From NCBI GenBank assembly GCA_022510745.1, contig JAFLSY010000001.1, forward strand, positions 582,576 through 646,575: a DNA stretch of 64,000 nucleotides, in the 5' to 3' direction. Position 1 is the first letter of the stretch. Every line of letters starts with the position of its first letter. The notes below the pieces were generated by a model. That model saw only the letters and a program-made list of their open reading frames with translations, had not been told where the DNA came from and made no database searches. Of this stretch, positions 16,724 through 26,019 are shown piece by piece. The translations under genes were made by a program, and so were the position numbers. This stretch comes from Lachnospiraceae bacterium. GTDB lineage: Bacteria; Bacillota; Clostridia; Lachnospirales; Lachnospiraceae.

Positions 16724-17317
16724 CTACATATACGGAAACAGATATATCACCCGATTGGGCGTGGCTAAATCTGCGGAGTAATAGCATAGCTTGACAACCT
16801 CCACACCGGTTTCGCCGTAGCGTCCCAATTTCCATTCCTGCAAGATGAGCCGGTCCTGTTTGTTGTAAAGCTCGTCGGTGATGATGCCGTCCGTGCGGAC
16901 AGAGATTTCTACTACATTTCCAAAGAGGGTATCTTCCGCAGAGGTGGTTTCCGTAACACGGAAGCGGGGCAGGGTCAGATGACAGATCATCACCAAAATT
17001 GACACTGCTGTTACTACTGAAGGCACAATGAAGAACAGGATCTTGCGCCTGTGGGGGATGGCAGTCTCCTGTGTATCCGGGGTGGCATGGATATCTACAG
17101 TTTCCGGTATCGAAGCGGTCTCCATCAGTTCCTCCACAGAAACGCCAAACAGATTCGCAATCTTACACACTGTTTCAATATCAGGATAGTTTTGTCCGTT
17201 CTCCCATTTACTGACTGCGGAAGTAGTCACATACAACTTTTCCGCCAGCTCCTGCTGTGTGATATGGCGCTCTTTGCGTAGACACTTGAGTGCCTGTCCA
17301 AACTCTTTCTTATCCAT
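16724..17317 (-). CDS. XRE-family transcriptional regulator with membrane anchor
   Basis: 197 residues. A Cro/C1-type helix-turn-helix fills residues 5-62 (ITQQELAEKLYVTTSAVSKWE is the recognition region). A linker and one hydrophobic helix (ILFFIVPSVVTAVSILVMIC, residues about 93-112) follow, then about 80 residues predicted outside the membrane. This type of membrane-tethered XRE regulator is frequent in Clostridia. It is divergent from the lipoprotein gene at 17497, with 179 bp between, so it may control that gene. Ligand unknown. Confidence 0.9.
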   Translation of the reverse strand: MDKKEFGQALKCLRKERHITQQELAEKLYVTTSAVSKWENGQNYPDIETVCKIANLFGVSVEELMETASIPETVDIHATPDTQETAIPHRRKILFFIVPSVVTAVSILVMICHLTLPRFRVTETTSAEDTLFGNVVEISVRTDGIITDELYNKQDRLILQEWKLGRYGETGVEVVKLCYYSADLATPNRVIYLFPYM

Positions 17318-17496
17318 ATGTTCAGTCCTCTGTAAAAGATTTTCGCACTTTCCATTAGTCTTTACTAATCAAAAATGCCTAAAATACGCAATTGTTCCAA
17401 ATACTCAATATTCATTTTAGCATGTTTGGGCTATAATCACAATCAGATGAACGTGCACGGATATCAAAAAGTGAAAAAGCGAAAGGAGAGCTGACC

Positions 17497-19512
17497 ATGA
17501 GAATAGCCATACGCAGGCGGAGAATCCAACAGAACAGGATACTGCTTTTACTGTTGCTCATGATACCTATATGTCTGAGCGGCTGCGGGAAGATGGAGGA
17601 AAATATTGAGACGGAAAACATGGCCGAAAGTGAATTTATAATGGCTGACACAGATGTCATATATGACGTGGAGGTGGAAACAAGTATTCTGGATGTACCG
17701 GATCATTGTCTGGGCGTGCAGTATGACGGTGAGAGGGCTGTGGCTTTTTACAGCATGTATGACGAAAGCGCTTATGCATACGACGGTAATCTGTATGAGT
17801 ACGATATTTTTAATGACAGCTTTCAAATCCTGCTGAAAGAGCTTCCCCAGGAACTGATAAACGGCAATATGATCTGGTACAGAACCACCGGTGGACACTA
17901 TTATGTTTATAATAAACAGTCTTTCTACTGTCTGGATGAGGACGGAGAAGAGTTGTGCTGGCAGCATATAGAAGGAGAGCTTGTCCAGATTGCTGAGACA
18001 AGGGGGCAGGATATCGTGATGCTGTTCTATGACTCCGGCCACTATCTTTATCATCTGGGATTGTTTTATCTGGAGGAGAAAAAACTGGAGGATAAGGGGC
18101 AGCTGACGGAAGTGGATGCCATCTACCATATCGCACCCGGTTATAAAGAGGATGTGCTGATCTTAAATTCCAGGGACGGTATCTATGATATAAATCTGGA
18201 TACCATGCAAAGGACCTATTATCTGAAATGGGATACCATATCCTACAACCCAACACAAGGTAAGATTATGGACTATCGTCAGACAGGAAACGGAGAATGT
18301 GAACTTTTAACCTATTCTTATGATAAGGATAGGTATTACCGGGACTTACTGGCTGTAAAGTCGTTTGATGAGGAGGGGAGGTCCATTATCACCTACCGCA
18401 CCGGCTATGCCACGGATTCCATGAAAAACATGGTGGTTGCGTTTAATCAGAGCCAATCAGAATACTATGTGGTGCTGGAGAGCAGTCAGCTTGGCAGCGC
18501 AATGGACGATGGGCAGAAAAATGCCATAGAGATTGCCGCCGGCCGCGGCCCGGATCTGATTGATGACAGCGCTCTTAACAACATCTATGACCTTATCCGT
18601 CAGGGCGCTCTGGAAGATTTAAGTCCCTATATTGCAGACAGCAAAATTAATACGGAGGATTATTTTCCGGCGGCTTTCGCAAGGCTAAGTGTGGACGGAG
18701 GCACATATGGGATTTGTTATGAGCAGGGTGTGCGAATGACTTATATGGACAAGAAGATGTTTACGGATACGGAGGATATGGATATATCCACACTGCTTTA
18801 CTGTCTGGAGACTTATGAAAAGGATAAGGTGGTATTCAACAATCAGTATATCTATATACCTTTAAAAATTCTCAATTATTATCTGGAATTGTCCGATGAT
18901 CTGTACGGTATGATCGACTGGGAAAACCATACCTGCGATTTTGACAATCCCCTATGGTACCGGATGCTGGAAACCGCAAATCGCTATGGCTTTAGAAATG
19001 GTCGTAACAATTATGAAGATGTGGCGTACCTCGGCTTTTTTACAGACTTTCCATCCTATATGGAAGGCGATAACGATGCGCGGAATGATCACATGATTCC
19101 CGTCGGACACCCGGTGGAGGATACCATGTCTCCCGTACTTCATCTCACTGCAATCGGTATTAATTCTCAGTCTCCCAATAAAGAAGGTGCATGGGCTTTT
19201 CTGGAATTTTGTTTAAGTCAGACCGCACAGGATCAAACTTCCTATTTCCCCGTAAAGAGGGATGTTTTTGAACGCAGGGCTAAAAAAGCGTTGGAAAATC
19301 TGGCTATGGCGGATCGGCCTATTACGCAGGCGCAGATAGATGAACTGACGAATCTGTTGGAGAATGGCAGAGCTGATTCCATCCGAAATCTCCACCCGCT
19401 GGCCATCATTGTAGAGGAATGTGATTCCTACTTTAACGGGGATAAATCTGCGGAAGAGGTCACGAGGATCATTGAGAACCGGGTTGGTCTGTATCTGCAG
19501 GAAATGGATTGA
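17497..19512 (+). CDS. Solute-binding-type lipoprotein with long N-terminal beta-rich region
   Basis: 671 residues; ATG behind AAAGGAGAG. The N-terminus is Arg-rich, then a hydrophobic run and lipobox LSGCGK, so it should be a membrane-anchored lipoprotein. Residues about 40-310 contain repeated YDGNLYEYD-, YVYNKQSF- and YDINLDTM-like strands and look like a beta-propeller. Residues about 325-671 resemble a family 1 extracellular solute-binding protein (NMVVAFNQSQSEYYV, then GRGPDLIDD). The lone gene has no permease or ATPase next to it, so sensing or an orphan binding role is possible. Its last bases form the beginning of the 199-bp repeat that starts the next region. Confidence 0.85.
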   Translation: MRIAIRRRRIQQNRILLLLLLMIPICLSGCGKMEENIETENMAESEFIMADTDVIYDVEVETSILDVPDHCLGVQYDGERAVAFYSMYDESAYAYDGNLYEYDIFNDSFQILLKELPQELINGNMIWYRTTGGHYYVYNKQSFYCLDEDGEELCWQHIEGELVQIAETRGQDIVMLFYDSGHYLYHLGLFYLEEKKLEDKGQLTEVDAIYHIAPGYKEDVLILNSRDGIYDINLDTMQRTYYLKWDTISYNPTQGKIMDYRQTGNGECELLTYSYDKDRYYRDLLAVKSFDEEGRSIITYRTGYATDSMKNMVVAFNQSQSEYYVVLESSQLGSAMDDGQKNAIEIAAGRGPDLIDDSALNNIYDLIRQGALEDLSPYIADSKINTEDYFPAAFARLSVDGGTYGICYEQGVRMTYMDKKMFTDTEDMDISTLLYCLETYEKDKVVFNNQYIYIPLKILNYYLELSDDLYGMIDWENHTCDFDNPLWYRMLETANRYGFRNGRNNYEDVAYLGFFTDFPSYMEGDNDARNDHMIPVGHPVEDTMSPVLHLTAIGINSQSPNKEGAWAFLEFCLSQTAQDQTSYFPVKRDVFERRAKKALENLAMADRPITQAQIDELTNLLENGRADSIRNLHPLAIIVEECDSYFNGDKSAEEVTRIIENRVGLYLQEMD

Positions 19513-19708
19513 TAATCGAACACATTTTCTGTTATAATATCCTCAGAGCCAATTGAGTATTGCCCGAACATGGCGGCAATACTTTAAAAAAGGAGAATCC
19601 GTATGACAGAAGAGCGCCAATATATTGCCATAGATTTAAAATCCTTTTATGCATCCGTGGAATGCGTGGAGCGGAAGCTGGACCCGCTGACCACAAATCT
19701 GGTAGTAG
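19510..19708 (+). repeat. 199-bp direct repeat, left copy
   Basis: Matches 33943-34141 at a constant offset of 14433 bp with two mismatches seen (at 19602 and 19656). It includes a TATAAT promoter box, an AGTATTGC/GCAATACT leader hairpin (19556-19583), a ribosome site and the first 35 codons of a Y-family polymerase gene. The repeats bracket the glycoside cluster. Confidence 0.92.
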
Positions 19709-19713
19709 ATTAG
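19603..19713 (+). pseudogene. 5' fragment of a Y-family DNA polymerase gene
   Basis: 36 codons identical in protein to the start of the gene at 34036 (MTEERQYIAIDLKSFYASVE and on to NLVV), after which the sequence departs and stops at TAG. Promoter, leader hairpin and ribosome site are intact, so a short peptide may still be made. It is the remnant left on one side of the 14.2-kb segment. Confidence 0.9.
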
Positions 19714-20792
19714 ATTGAAGAATGCTGGGTATGCAATTTCCGGTATTCATGGGGCGACATATGGTAGTGTTCTTGAAAAATCTTATAAAAATGTGTTCTA
19801 TTTGAGAAATTCAGGGAAGTTACAATTTCAGAAATTGATAAATTGCTGCAGGTCAAAAGTTCTGCAGCTTTTTTCATGCAAAAAGTCATACCGTAATCAT
19901 AGATTGATAATCCGGTATATTTTTTTACAATATTATTTAAATAAACTCCAGAATAGTGCAGTGTATCGGACAGTTCTTGTCGCGTAATTCTTCCGTTCGT
20001 TCTATACATATTTTCGGTAATCATATCGTATATTTTATTTTCTGAATCCGTTCCAATCTGTACAGGTGTAGTCATGTAATTCTCTGTTGAATTAAGTAAA
20101 TGAAACAGTCTGCAAAACAGATTCATGATGACAGAAGACGAGCCAATGCTCGGGGTGAGTAACTCTTTTGTCAGCAGTTCAAAAATATGATGAACACTTG
20201 AGGCAGTCTGGGAATTTTGTTCAACCGGTATGAAGTCAATATATTTTTTTGCTGTATTTCCACTATCCTGTAAATTTGATAAGAGAAATTCTTCTAAAAG
20301 AGAAGTGGAATGTTCTTTCTCAATGTTGAAGAAGTTAAAGAAGAGATTTCTGTATAACTCATGCATAAAAGAATCGGAGAGTTGCAAAAAAACAGCGCGA
20401 AAGTCTGTATAGTATTCTTCTGTATGCTGGACCTTTTTATTTAGGAGACAACAGCTTCCGGTGGTATACAAATGCCGCCTGTTTTCAATGTTCTGATAGA
20501 CTTCTCCTTCAAGGACAAGGAGCAATTCGTAATAATCGTGGTGGTGCATGGAATTTGTCAAATATGGCTGGACATCTTCTTTGCGCTGAGAAAAATAAAC
20601 AGAGAAGTCCGGCGATAGGATGGTTGTGAGATAAAAATTCTCGTTATCTTTGGGGTGAACTGTCAGGAAATAAAGTTGGAAAGGAATCTTTAATTGATAG
20701 AAGGAAGGGATAAATCCCTCTTTTGCATCTATAATCAGATGATCTCTCAAAGAATCTATATCTGCTGTCTCTAAGCTATAAATCTGTTGCAT
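19710..20792 (-). CDS. AraC-family regulator of the glycoside operon
   Basis: 360 residues. The N-terminal two thirds resemble a cupin sensor (HHHDYYELLLVLEGE at about residue 87). The C-terminal hundred residues hold two AraC helix-turn-helix motifs, ending TSLNFSNRTHFYKIFQEHYH and SPHEYRK. It is divergent from the transporter gene at 20937, the usual placement for an activator of a sugar operon. Its stop codon lies right at the repeat junction (19710-19712), so the segment boundary is immediately after this gene. Likely ligand: a plant-derived glycoside or its sugar, not identifiable here. Confidence 0.93.
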   Translation of the reverse strand: MQQIYSLETADIDSLRDHLIIDAKEGFIPSFYQLKIPFQLYFLTVHPKDNENFYLTTILSPDFSVYFSQRKEDVQPYLTNSMHHHDYYELLLVLEGEVYQNIENRRHLYTTGSCCLLNKKVQHTEEYYTDFRAVFLQLSDSFMHELYRNLFFNFFNIEKEHSTSLLEEFLLSNLQDSGNTAKKYIDFIPVEQNSQTASSVHHIFELLTKELLTPSIGSSSVIMNLFCRLFHLLNSTENYMTTPVQIGTDSENKIYDMITENMYRTNGRITRQELSDTLHYSGVYLNNIVKKYTGLSIYDYGMTFCMKKAAELLTCSNLSISEIVTSLNFSNRTHFYKIFQEHYHMSPHEYRKLHTQHSSI

Positions 20793-20824
20793 TTCTAGTC
20801 CTCTCTTTATAATCTATTATGTAT

Positions 20825-20885
20825 TTGATACAAAAGCTATAAATTTACAAATATATATGTCATTTTTATTTTATATTGTATCAAT
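20825..20885. promoter_or_regulatory. Candidate operator pair between AraC and transporter genes
   Basis: A perfect 9-bp inverted repeat, TTGATACAA at 20825-20833 and TTGTATCAA at 20877-20885, with 43 bp between the arms, sits in the divergent intergenic region. Distance and location fit a regulator looping or paired-site arrangement. The region is very AT-rich, so part of the match could be chance. Confidence 0.45.
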
Positions 20886-20936
20886 TATAATATTATTTGT
20901 AAAGAAACTATTAAAACCAAAAAGGAGAGGGTAAAA

Positions 20937-22289
20937 ATGAGCGGTAGAGATAAGAACAAAGCAGCAAATCCGGATCATGTGCCATTTGGGAAACTGTTAG
21001 CATGGCAGATGCGTCCTATTTCCCTTGGAGCAGTAACAATTATTACCATGTATCTGTCCTTATATTGCACGGATACACTGGGAATGCCGGCAGCATTGGT
21101 CGGAACTTTATTGATGGCAAGTAAGATATTTGACGGTGTGACAGATATTTTTGCCGGGTGGCTGATTGACAACACAAAAACAAAATGGGGTAAGGCAAGA
21201 CCATATGAGCTGAGTATCATAGGCGTATGGGTTTGCATGTTTGCACTGTTTGCAACTTCCGACACATGGAGTATGACAGCAAAGTCTGCATGGCTCTTTA
21301 TCATGTATACATTGATATTTTCTGTGTTCCAAACTTTGTTAAATGCGGCAGAGACACCCTACATTATCAGGGCATTTAAAACACCGCTGGCAGTTACGAA
21401 GGTGTCTGCATATGGTGGAATTATCGTAACACTGGGATCAATGGTAATTTCTGTATCTTTCCCGATTCTGGTTGGAACGATGGGAAATAGTACAGCAGGA
21501 TGGAGAAAGCTTATTGCGATGTATGCAATCCCCCTTGTGTGTCTCGGATTGCTCCGATTCCTGTTTGTAAAAGAGGAAAATGATGTTGTCGAAGATAATA
21601 AAGACGACAGAGTCAAAATCAAAGATATTTTACAGGTTATTACAAGTAATAAGTATGTATGGCTGATGGGACTTGCATGTATGGTGCCGCAGCTTGCGAC
21701 AAGTCTGTCTGCCGGTACATATTATTTCACATGGATTGTTGGAGATATTGGCAAGTACTCGGCCATCCAGATGGTAAGCATGCTGTCACTGATTTTGATC
21801 ATTTTATTCCCTACACTGATGAAAAAGTTTTCGGCAATGCAGTTGATTGGGGCGTCAGCAGTTATTGCGATTGCAGGATATGTACTCTGCTTCTTCTCCG
21901 GAGCAAACATGTTGCTGATTGCAGTTGGATTTTTCCTTAGCAGTATGATTACTTTGCCGACCTCGTATATGAAGGCACCAATCATTATGCAGATATCGGA
22001 TTACAATGAATATAACGGGAAGCCGAGAATGGAAGCTACTATGGCTGCGGTTGCAAACTTCTTAAATAAGATCGGAAGTGCTTTTGGCTCTTTTCTTCTT
22101 GGCATTATGCTGACCATGGGCGGATATGACGGCAACTTGGATGTTCAGCCGGATGGCGCGATCATGATGATAAGACTTCTTTTCAGCTTTGTACCGGCAG
22201 CCATTATGGTTGTTGTGATAATCTGTACGATTGCTTTCCGTCCGTTGGATAAGTTTTCGAGAGAAAAAGAAATGCAGAGCGAGGCATAG
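20937..22289 (+). CDS. GPH-family (MFS) glycoside/sugar transporter
   Basis: 450 residues, ATG behind AAAGGAGAGGG. About twelve hydrophobic helices. The motif ASKIFDGVTDIFAGWLIDNT followed by KWGKARPY is characteristic of the glycoside-pentoside-hexuronide:cation symporter family, and a second conserved stretch, MQISDYNEYNGKPRMEATM, lies in the C-terminal half. It should import an oligosaccharide or glycoside with Na+ or H+. It is the first gene of an operon with three glycoside hydrolases lacking signal peptides, so intact glycosides are imported and hydrolysed inside the cell. Confidence 0.93.
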   Translation: MSGRDKNKAANPDHVPFGKLLAWQMRPISLGAVTIITMYLSLYCTDTLGMPAALVGTLLMASKIFDGVTDIFAGWLIDNTKTKWGKARPYELSIIGVWVCMFALFATSDTWSMTAKSAWLFIMYTLIFSVFQTLLNAAETPYIIRAFKTPLAVTKVSAYGGIIVTLGSMVISVSFPILVGTMGNSTAGWRKLIAMYAIPLVCLGLLRFLFVKEENDVVEDNKDDRVKIKDILQVITSNKYVWLMGLACMVPQLATSLSAGTYYFTWIVGDIGKYSAIQMVSMLSLILIILFPTLMKKFSAMQLIGASAVIAIAGYVLCFFSGANMLLIAVGFFLSSMITLPTSYMKAPIIMQISDYNEYNGKPRMEATMAAVANFLNKIGSAFGSFLLGIMLTMGGYDGNLDVQPDGAIMMIRLLFSFVPAAIMVVVIICTIAFRPLDKFSREKEMQSEA

Positions 22290-22300
22290 TATTTTCTGCA

Positions 22301-22330
22301 GAATAAGGTGCGTATTGACGCACCTTATTC
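22301..22330 (+). terminator. Strong intra-operon hairpin after the transporter gene
   Basis: GAATAAGGTGCGT / ACGCACCTTATTC, a perfect 13-bp stem with a 4-base loop, followed only by TATATAGG. The weak T-tract suggests partial termination or an mRNA-stabilising element that sets the transporter apart from the downstream enzymes. Confidence 0.6.
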
Positions 22331-22355
22331 TATATAGGCAGTCAGAGGTGATCAG

Positions 22356-24710
22356 ATGAAGAAAGTTGATTTCAGTCAGAATTGGTTATTTTACAAAGAG
22401 GGATCAGAAAAAAGACAGGTTCATGTTCCCCATGATGCAATGCAGTATGAACAGAGAGTATCAGACAATCCAAGTGGAGCTGCAGGAGCTTTCTTTACCG
22501 GGGGCAGATATTACTATGAAAAGAAAATAGAAAATGTCTCGGCGCTTATCAATAAGCATGCAGAGATAGTTTTTGAAGGTGTATATAAAGACGCAAATGT
22601 GTATCTGAACGGAGAACTGTTGGCATCCCATGCCTACGGCTATACTCCCTTTTCGGTGGTGCTTGACGGCAAGCTGGATGAGACGAAGGATAACACCGTC
22701 ATGGTTGAGGTTGACAATAGTGAGATGCCGAACAGCCGCTGGTATACTGGGAGCGGAATATACAGACCAGTCTCTTTGTACATTTCAGAAAAAGAGCACA
22801 TTGCCCTGCATGGTGTCAGAATCAAAACATTGTCAGTTCATCCGCCCAAAATAATGGTCTCAGTGGAGCATAACGGGGATGAAGTGGAAATTGCAATCAA
22901 AGATGAGAAAGATATATTGGCTGTTTCAACTGAAAACTATGGAGAAATAGACCTTCCATCTGCAAAGCTATGGGATGAGGAACATCCATATTTATATACT
23001 TGCCATGTGAAAATAAAGAAGGACGGAAACGTTGTAGATGAAGCTGTTGAAAGGTTTGGAATCCGGATTATAAGTTGGGATACAAAGGGATTTTATATCA
23101 ACGGCAAAAGCATACTTTTAAGAGGAGCCTGCGTTCATCATGACAACGGGATCCTTGGAGCCCGCAGCTATGAGGTGTCGGAGGAACGGAGGGTACGCAT
23201 TTTGAAGGAGGCCGGATATAACGCCATTCGTTCCTCTCATAATCCTGCGTCGGAAGCAATGCTTCGTGCGTGTGACAAGTATGGAGTCTATGTAATGGAT
23301 GAGACATGGGATGTGTGGTATAAAGCTAAAAATGCGTATGATTACAGCAAGGATTTTCTCGAAAATTATCAGGATGATATCCATGCTATGATTGACAGGG
23401 ATTACAATCATCCCTCAGTGGTTATGTACTCCATTTCAAATGAGGTGTCAGAACCGGCACAGCCAAAAGGCTTAGACTTGGCAAAGAAGATGATAGAAAT
23501 ATTTCATAAGGAGGATGATACGAGGCCTGTAACCGGTGGAATGAACCTTATGATTATGAGTCGGAGCGCAGACGGAAATGACATCTATCAGGAGGGCGGG
23601 GGACGTAGTGAAAAAAATGATAAAAAGGCTGCCGGGATGAACAGTCTAATGTTCAATGTCATGACATCGATGATCGGCAGCGGCATGAATAAGGCTGCCA
23701 ACAGTAAAAAGGCAGATCGTATCACCAGCCCTGTTTTGGACACGCTCGATATTGCGGGTTATAATTACGCAGCCGGGAGGTATCCGAAGGAAGGTAAAAT
23801 ACATCCGAACCGTATTATTTTTGGTAGTGAGACATTTCCGGGTGATATTGCAAAAAACTGGAAGATGGTAAAAGAATATCCTTATTTGATTGGTGATTTT
23901 ATGTGGACCGGATGGGATTATTTGGGCGAAGCCGGATCGGGTGCATGGGCATATACCGAAGATGCAAAAGGATTTGAAAAACCGTATCCATGGCTCCTTG
24001 CGGATATGGGGGCGATAGATATTCTTGGGAATCCAACCGGGGAACTGTACCTTGCACAAGCTGCATGGGAGCAATTAGAATCGCCGATAATTGCAGTACG
24101 GCCTGTAAATCATCCGGGTGCAAAGCTCTTGAAATCTGCATGGAGGGCAAGTAATGGATATCATAGCTGGGCATGGAACAGTTGTGAGGGAAATACGGCA
24201 GTGGTTGAGGTTTATGGCAATGGGGAATGGGTGCAGTTGTTTTTGAATAGAAAGTCTATCGGAAAAAAACGGTTAAAAGATGGAAGAGCGATTTTTAAGA
24301 CAAAGTACGTCCCTGGGACTATTCAAGCAAATATGTATGATAAATCAGGGAAATTGATAGGAACGGATAAACTCTGCTCTGCCGACAGTAATCTACAATT
24401 AAAACTGATACCGGAGGCGGAGAATCCACCGGTCGGACAGCCAATCTATATAGACTTATGCATATGTGATAAAGAAGGTACTGTTGAGAGAAACAAAGAT
24501 AAAAAAGTAAAGATAAAGGTAGAGGGTGGAAGTCTTCTGGCGTTTGGAAGTGCAAATCCCAGAACGGAGGAAAGTTATATTTCCGGTGAGTTTACTACCT
24601 ATTACGGCAAGGCTCAGGCAGTCGTCCTCAAGGAAACCACAGGTGAAATAAAGGTCACGGCCATGTGTCCGGATATGAAATCAGAATCAATATGTATATT
24701 GGTTAAGTAG
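22356..24710 (+). CDS. Glycoside hydrolase family 2 enzyme (beta-galactosidase/glucuronidase-like)
   Basis: 784 residues without signal peptide, ATG behind GAGGTGATC. Domain order is that of family 2: a sugar-binding jelly roll with NSRWYTGSGIYRPV near residue 130, an immunoglobulin-like domain, then the barrel with RGACVHHDNG, NAIRSSHNP and the proposed acid/base Glu in SNEVSEP (about residue 362). The nucleophile Glu is likely in FGSETFPGD (about 491). C-terminal beta domains follow. Family 2 includes beta-galactosidases, glucuronidases and mannosidases; the substrate cannot be fixed from motifs alone. It works with the GH1 and GH3 enzymes of the same operon on imported glycosides. Confidence 0.92.
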   Translation: MKKVDFSQNWLFYKEGSEKRQVHVPHDAMQYEQRVSDNPSGAAGAFFTGGRYYYEKKIENVSALINKHAEIVFEGVYKDANVYLNGELLASHAYGYTPFSVVLDGKLDETKDNTVMVEVDNSEMPNSRWYTGSGIYRPVSLYISEKEHIALHGVRIKTLSVHPPKIMVSVEHNGDEVEIAIKDEKDILAVSTENYGEIDLPSAKLWDEEHPYLYTCHVKIKKDGNVVDEAVERFGIRIISWDTKGFYINGKSILLRGACVHHDNGILGARSYEVSEERRVRILKEAGYNAIRSSHNPASEAMLRACDKYGVYVMDETWDVWYKAKNAYDYSKDFLENYQDDIHAMIDRDYNHPSVVMYSISNEVSEPAQPKGLDLAKKMIEIFHKEDDTRPVTGGMNLMIMSRSADGNDIYQEGGGRSEKNDKKAAGMNSLMFNVMTSMIGSGMNKAANSKKADRITSPVLDTLDIAGYNYAAGRYPKEGKIHPNRIIFGSETFPGDIAKNWKMVKEYPYLIGDFMWTGWDYLGEAGSGAWAYTEDAKGFEKPYPWLLADMGAIDILGNPTGELYLAQAAWEQLESPIIAVRPVNHPGAKLLKSAWRASNGYHSWAWNSCEGNTAVVEVYGNGEWVQLFLNRKSIGKKRLKDGRAIFKTKYVPGTIQANMYDKSGKLIGTDKLCSADSNLQLKLIPEAENPPVGQPIYIDLCICDKEGTVERNKDKKVKIKVEGGSLLAFGSANPRTEESYISGEFTTYYGKAQAVVLKETTGEIKVTAMCPDMKSESICILVK

Positions 24711-24751
24711 TAAATCAGGGAAAAGTATGTGTAAAAAGGAAGGAGAAAGAT

Positions 24752-26008
24752 ATGACAGATAGTAAATTCTTAATAGGAGCGGCAACAGCAGCCCATCAGG
24801 TAGAGGGCAATAACATTCACAGTGACAATTGGGTGATGGAAAATCTGGAGCATTCTACATTTGTAGAGCGTTCGGGCGATGCCGTAGATCACTACAACAA
24901 ATATGAAGAGGATATTAAGATGTTGGCAACAGCCGGGTGCAATGCTTACCGTTTTTCCATTGAATGGGCAAGGATTGAGCCTAAAGAAGGTTTCTATGAC
25001 GAAAAGGAGTTGGAGCATTACAGAGCTGTATTAGACTGCTGTGAAGAGAATCATATTACTCCGATTGTGACTTTGCATCATTTTTCGAGCCCGGCATGGC
25101 TGATCGGAAAAGGTGGATGGGGTGTCTCCTACGTGGAAGATGCCTTTGCAAGATACGTAGAGTATGTTGTTTCTAAGATTAACAGAAAAATTCCTTACAT
25201 CTGTACTATCAATGAAGCAAATATGGGTTTCCAGCTGCAGAAGGTGATTGAGGATATGATGAAATCCATGCAGAAAGAGGGAAATGTTCAGGTCGGTGTG
25301 AATATGGATATGTCTGCAATCATGATTGGCTTGGAAGAACAGGCAGCTGCATTTGGCTGTGATAAGAAGCATATCAATACGTTCCTTGCTGCAAGAAGCC
25401 AAGAACAGGAGAAATTTGTGATGAGGGCACACCAGAAAGCGTATCAGGCAATTAAGAATATCTACCCCGATACGAAGGTTGGACTTACTTTATCACTGTT
25501 TGATTATCAGCCGGTGGAAGGTGGTGAGGTAGAAGCTGAGAGACTCTGGGAAGAAGATTTTGGGTTCTATCTTCCATTTATAAAGGATGATGATTTCTTG
25601 GGAGTACAAAATTACTCACGCAAGATTGTTGCTGCATCGGGGGCCAAGGAACCTGCAGATGGTGCACCGCTGACACAGATGGGATATGAGGATTATCCAG
25701 CATCTATTGGACATGTGCTTCGGAAAGTTGCATCGGAGTTTCAAGGAGAGCTTATGGTGACTGAAAACGGAATTGCGACAAGCGATGACAAACGACGCTG
25801 TGAGTTTATTAAGGAAGCATATGAGGGTGTGCAAAGCTGTGTAAGAGACGGTTTGCCGGTCATTGGGTATTGCCATTGGAGTCTGCTTGACAACTTTGAG
25901 TGGCAGGCAGGTTTTGGGAAAACATTTGGCCTGATTGCGGTTGACCGCACAACACAGGAACGGACACCGAAGGAAAGCTTGAAAGTATTAGGTTCATTGC
26001 CGAGATAG
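24752..26008 (+). CDS. Glycoside hydrolase family 1 beta-glucosidase-like enzyme
   Basis: 418 residues, ATG behind AAGGAGAAAG. GH1 landmarks are clear: FLIGAATAAHQVEGN at the start, YRFSIEWARIEP, the acid/base Glu in CTINEANMG (about residue 156) and the nucleophile Glu in MVTENGIAT (about residue 336), then GYCHWSLLDNFEW. Slightly shorter than typical 450-residue GH1 enzymes. Not a phospho-glycosidase by context, because the operon uses a symporter rather than a PTS. Cytoplasmic cleavage of a beta-glycoside is expected. Confidence 0.93.
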   Translation: MTDSKFLIGAATAAHQVEGNNIHSDNWVMENLEHSTFVERSGDAVDHYNKYEEDIKMLATAGCNAYRFSIEWARIEPKEGFYDEKELEHYRAVLDCCEENHITPIVTLHHFSSPAWLIGKGGWGVSYVEDAFARYVEYVVSKINRKIPYICTINEANMGFQLQKVIEDMMKSMQKEGNVQVGVNMDMSAIMIGLEEQAAAFGCDKKHINTFLAARSQEQEKFVMRAHQKAYQAIKNIYPDTKVGLTLSLFDYQPVEGGEVEAERLWEEDFGFYLPFIKDDDFLGVQNYSRKIVAASGAKEPADGAPLTQMGYEDYPASIGHVLRKVASEFQGELMVTENGIATSDDKRRCEFIKEAYEGVQSCVRDGLPVIGYCHWSLLDNFEWQAGFGKTFGLIAVDRTTQERTPKESLKVLGSLPR

Positions 26009-26019
26009 GGAGGAAAATT

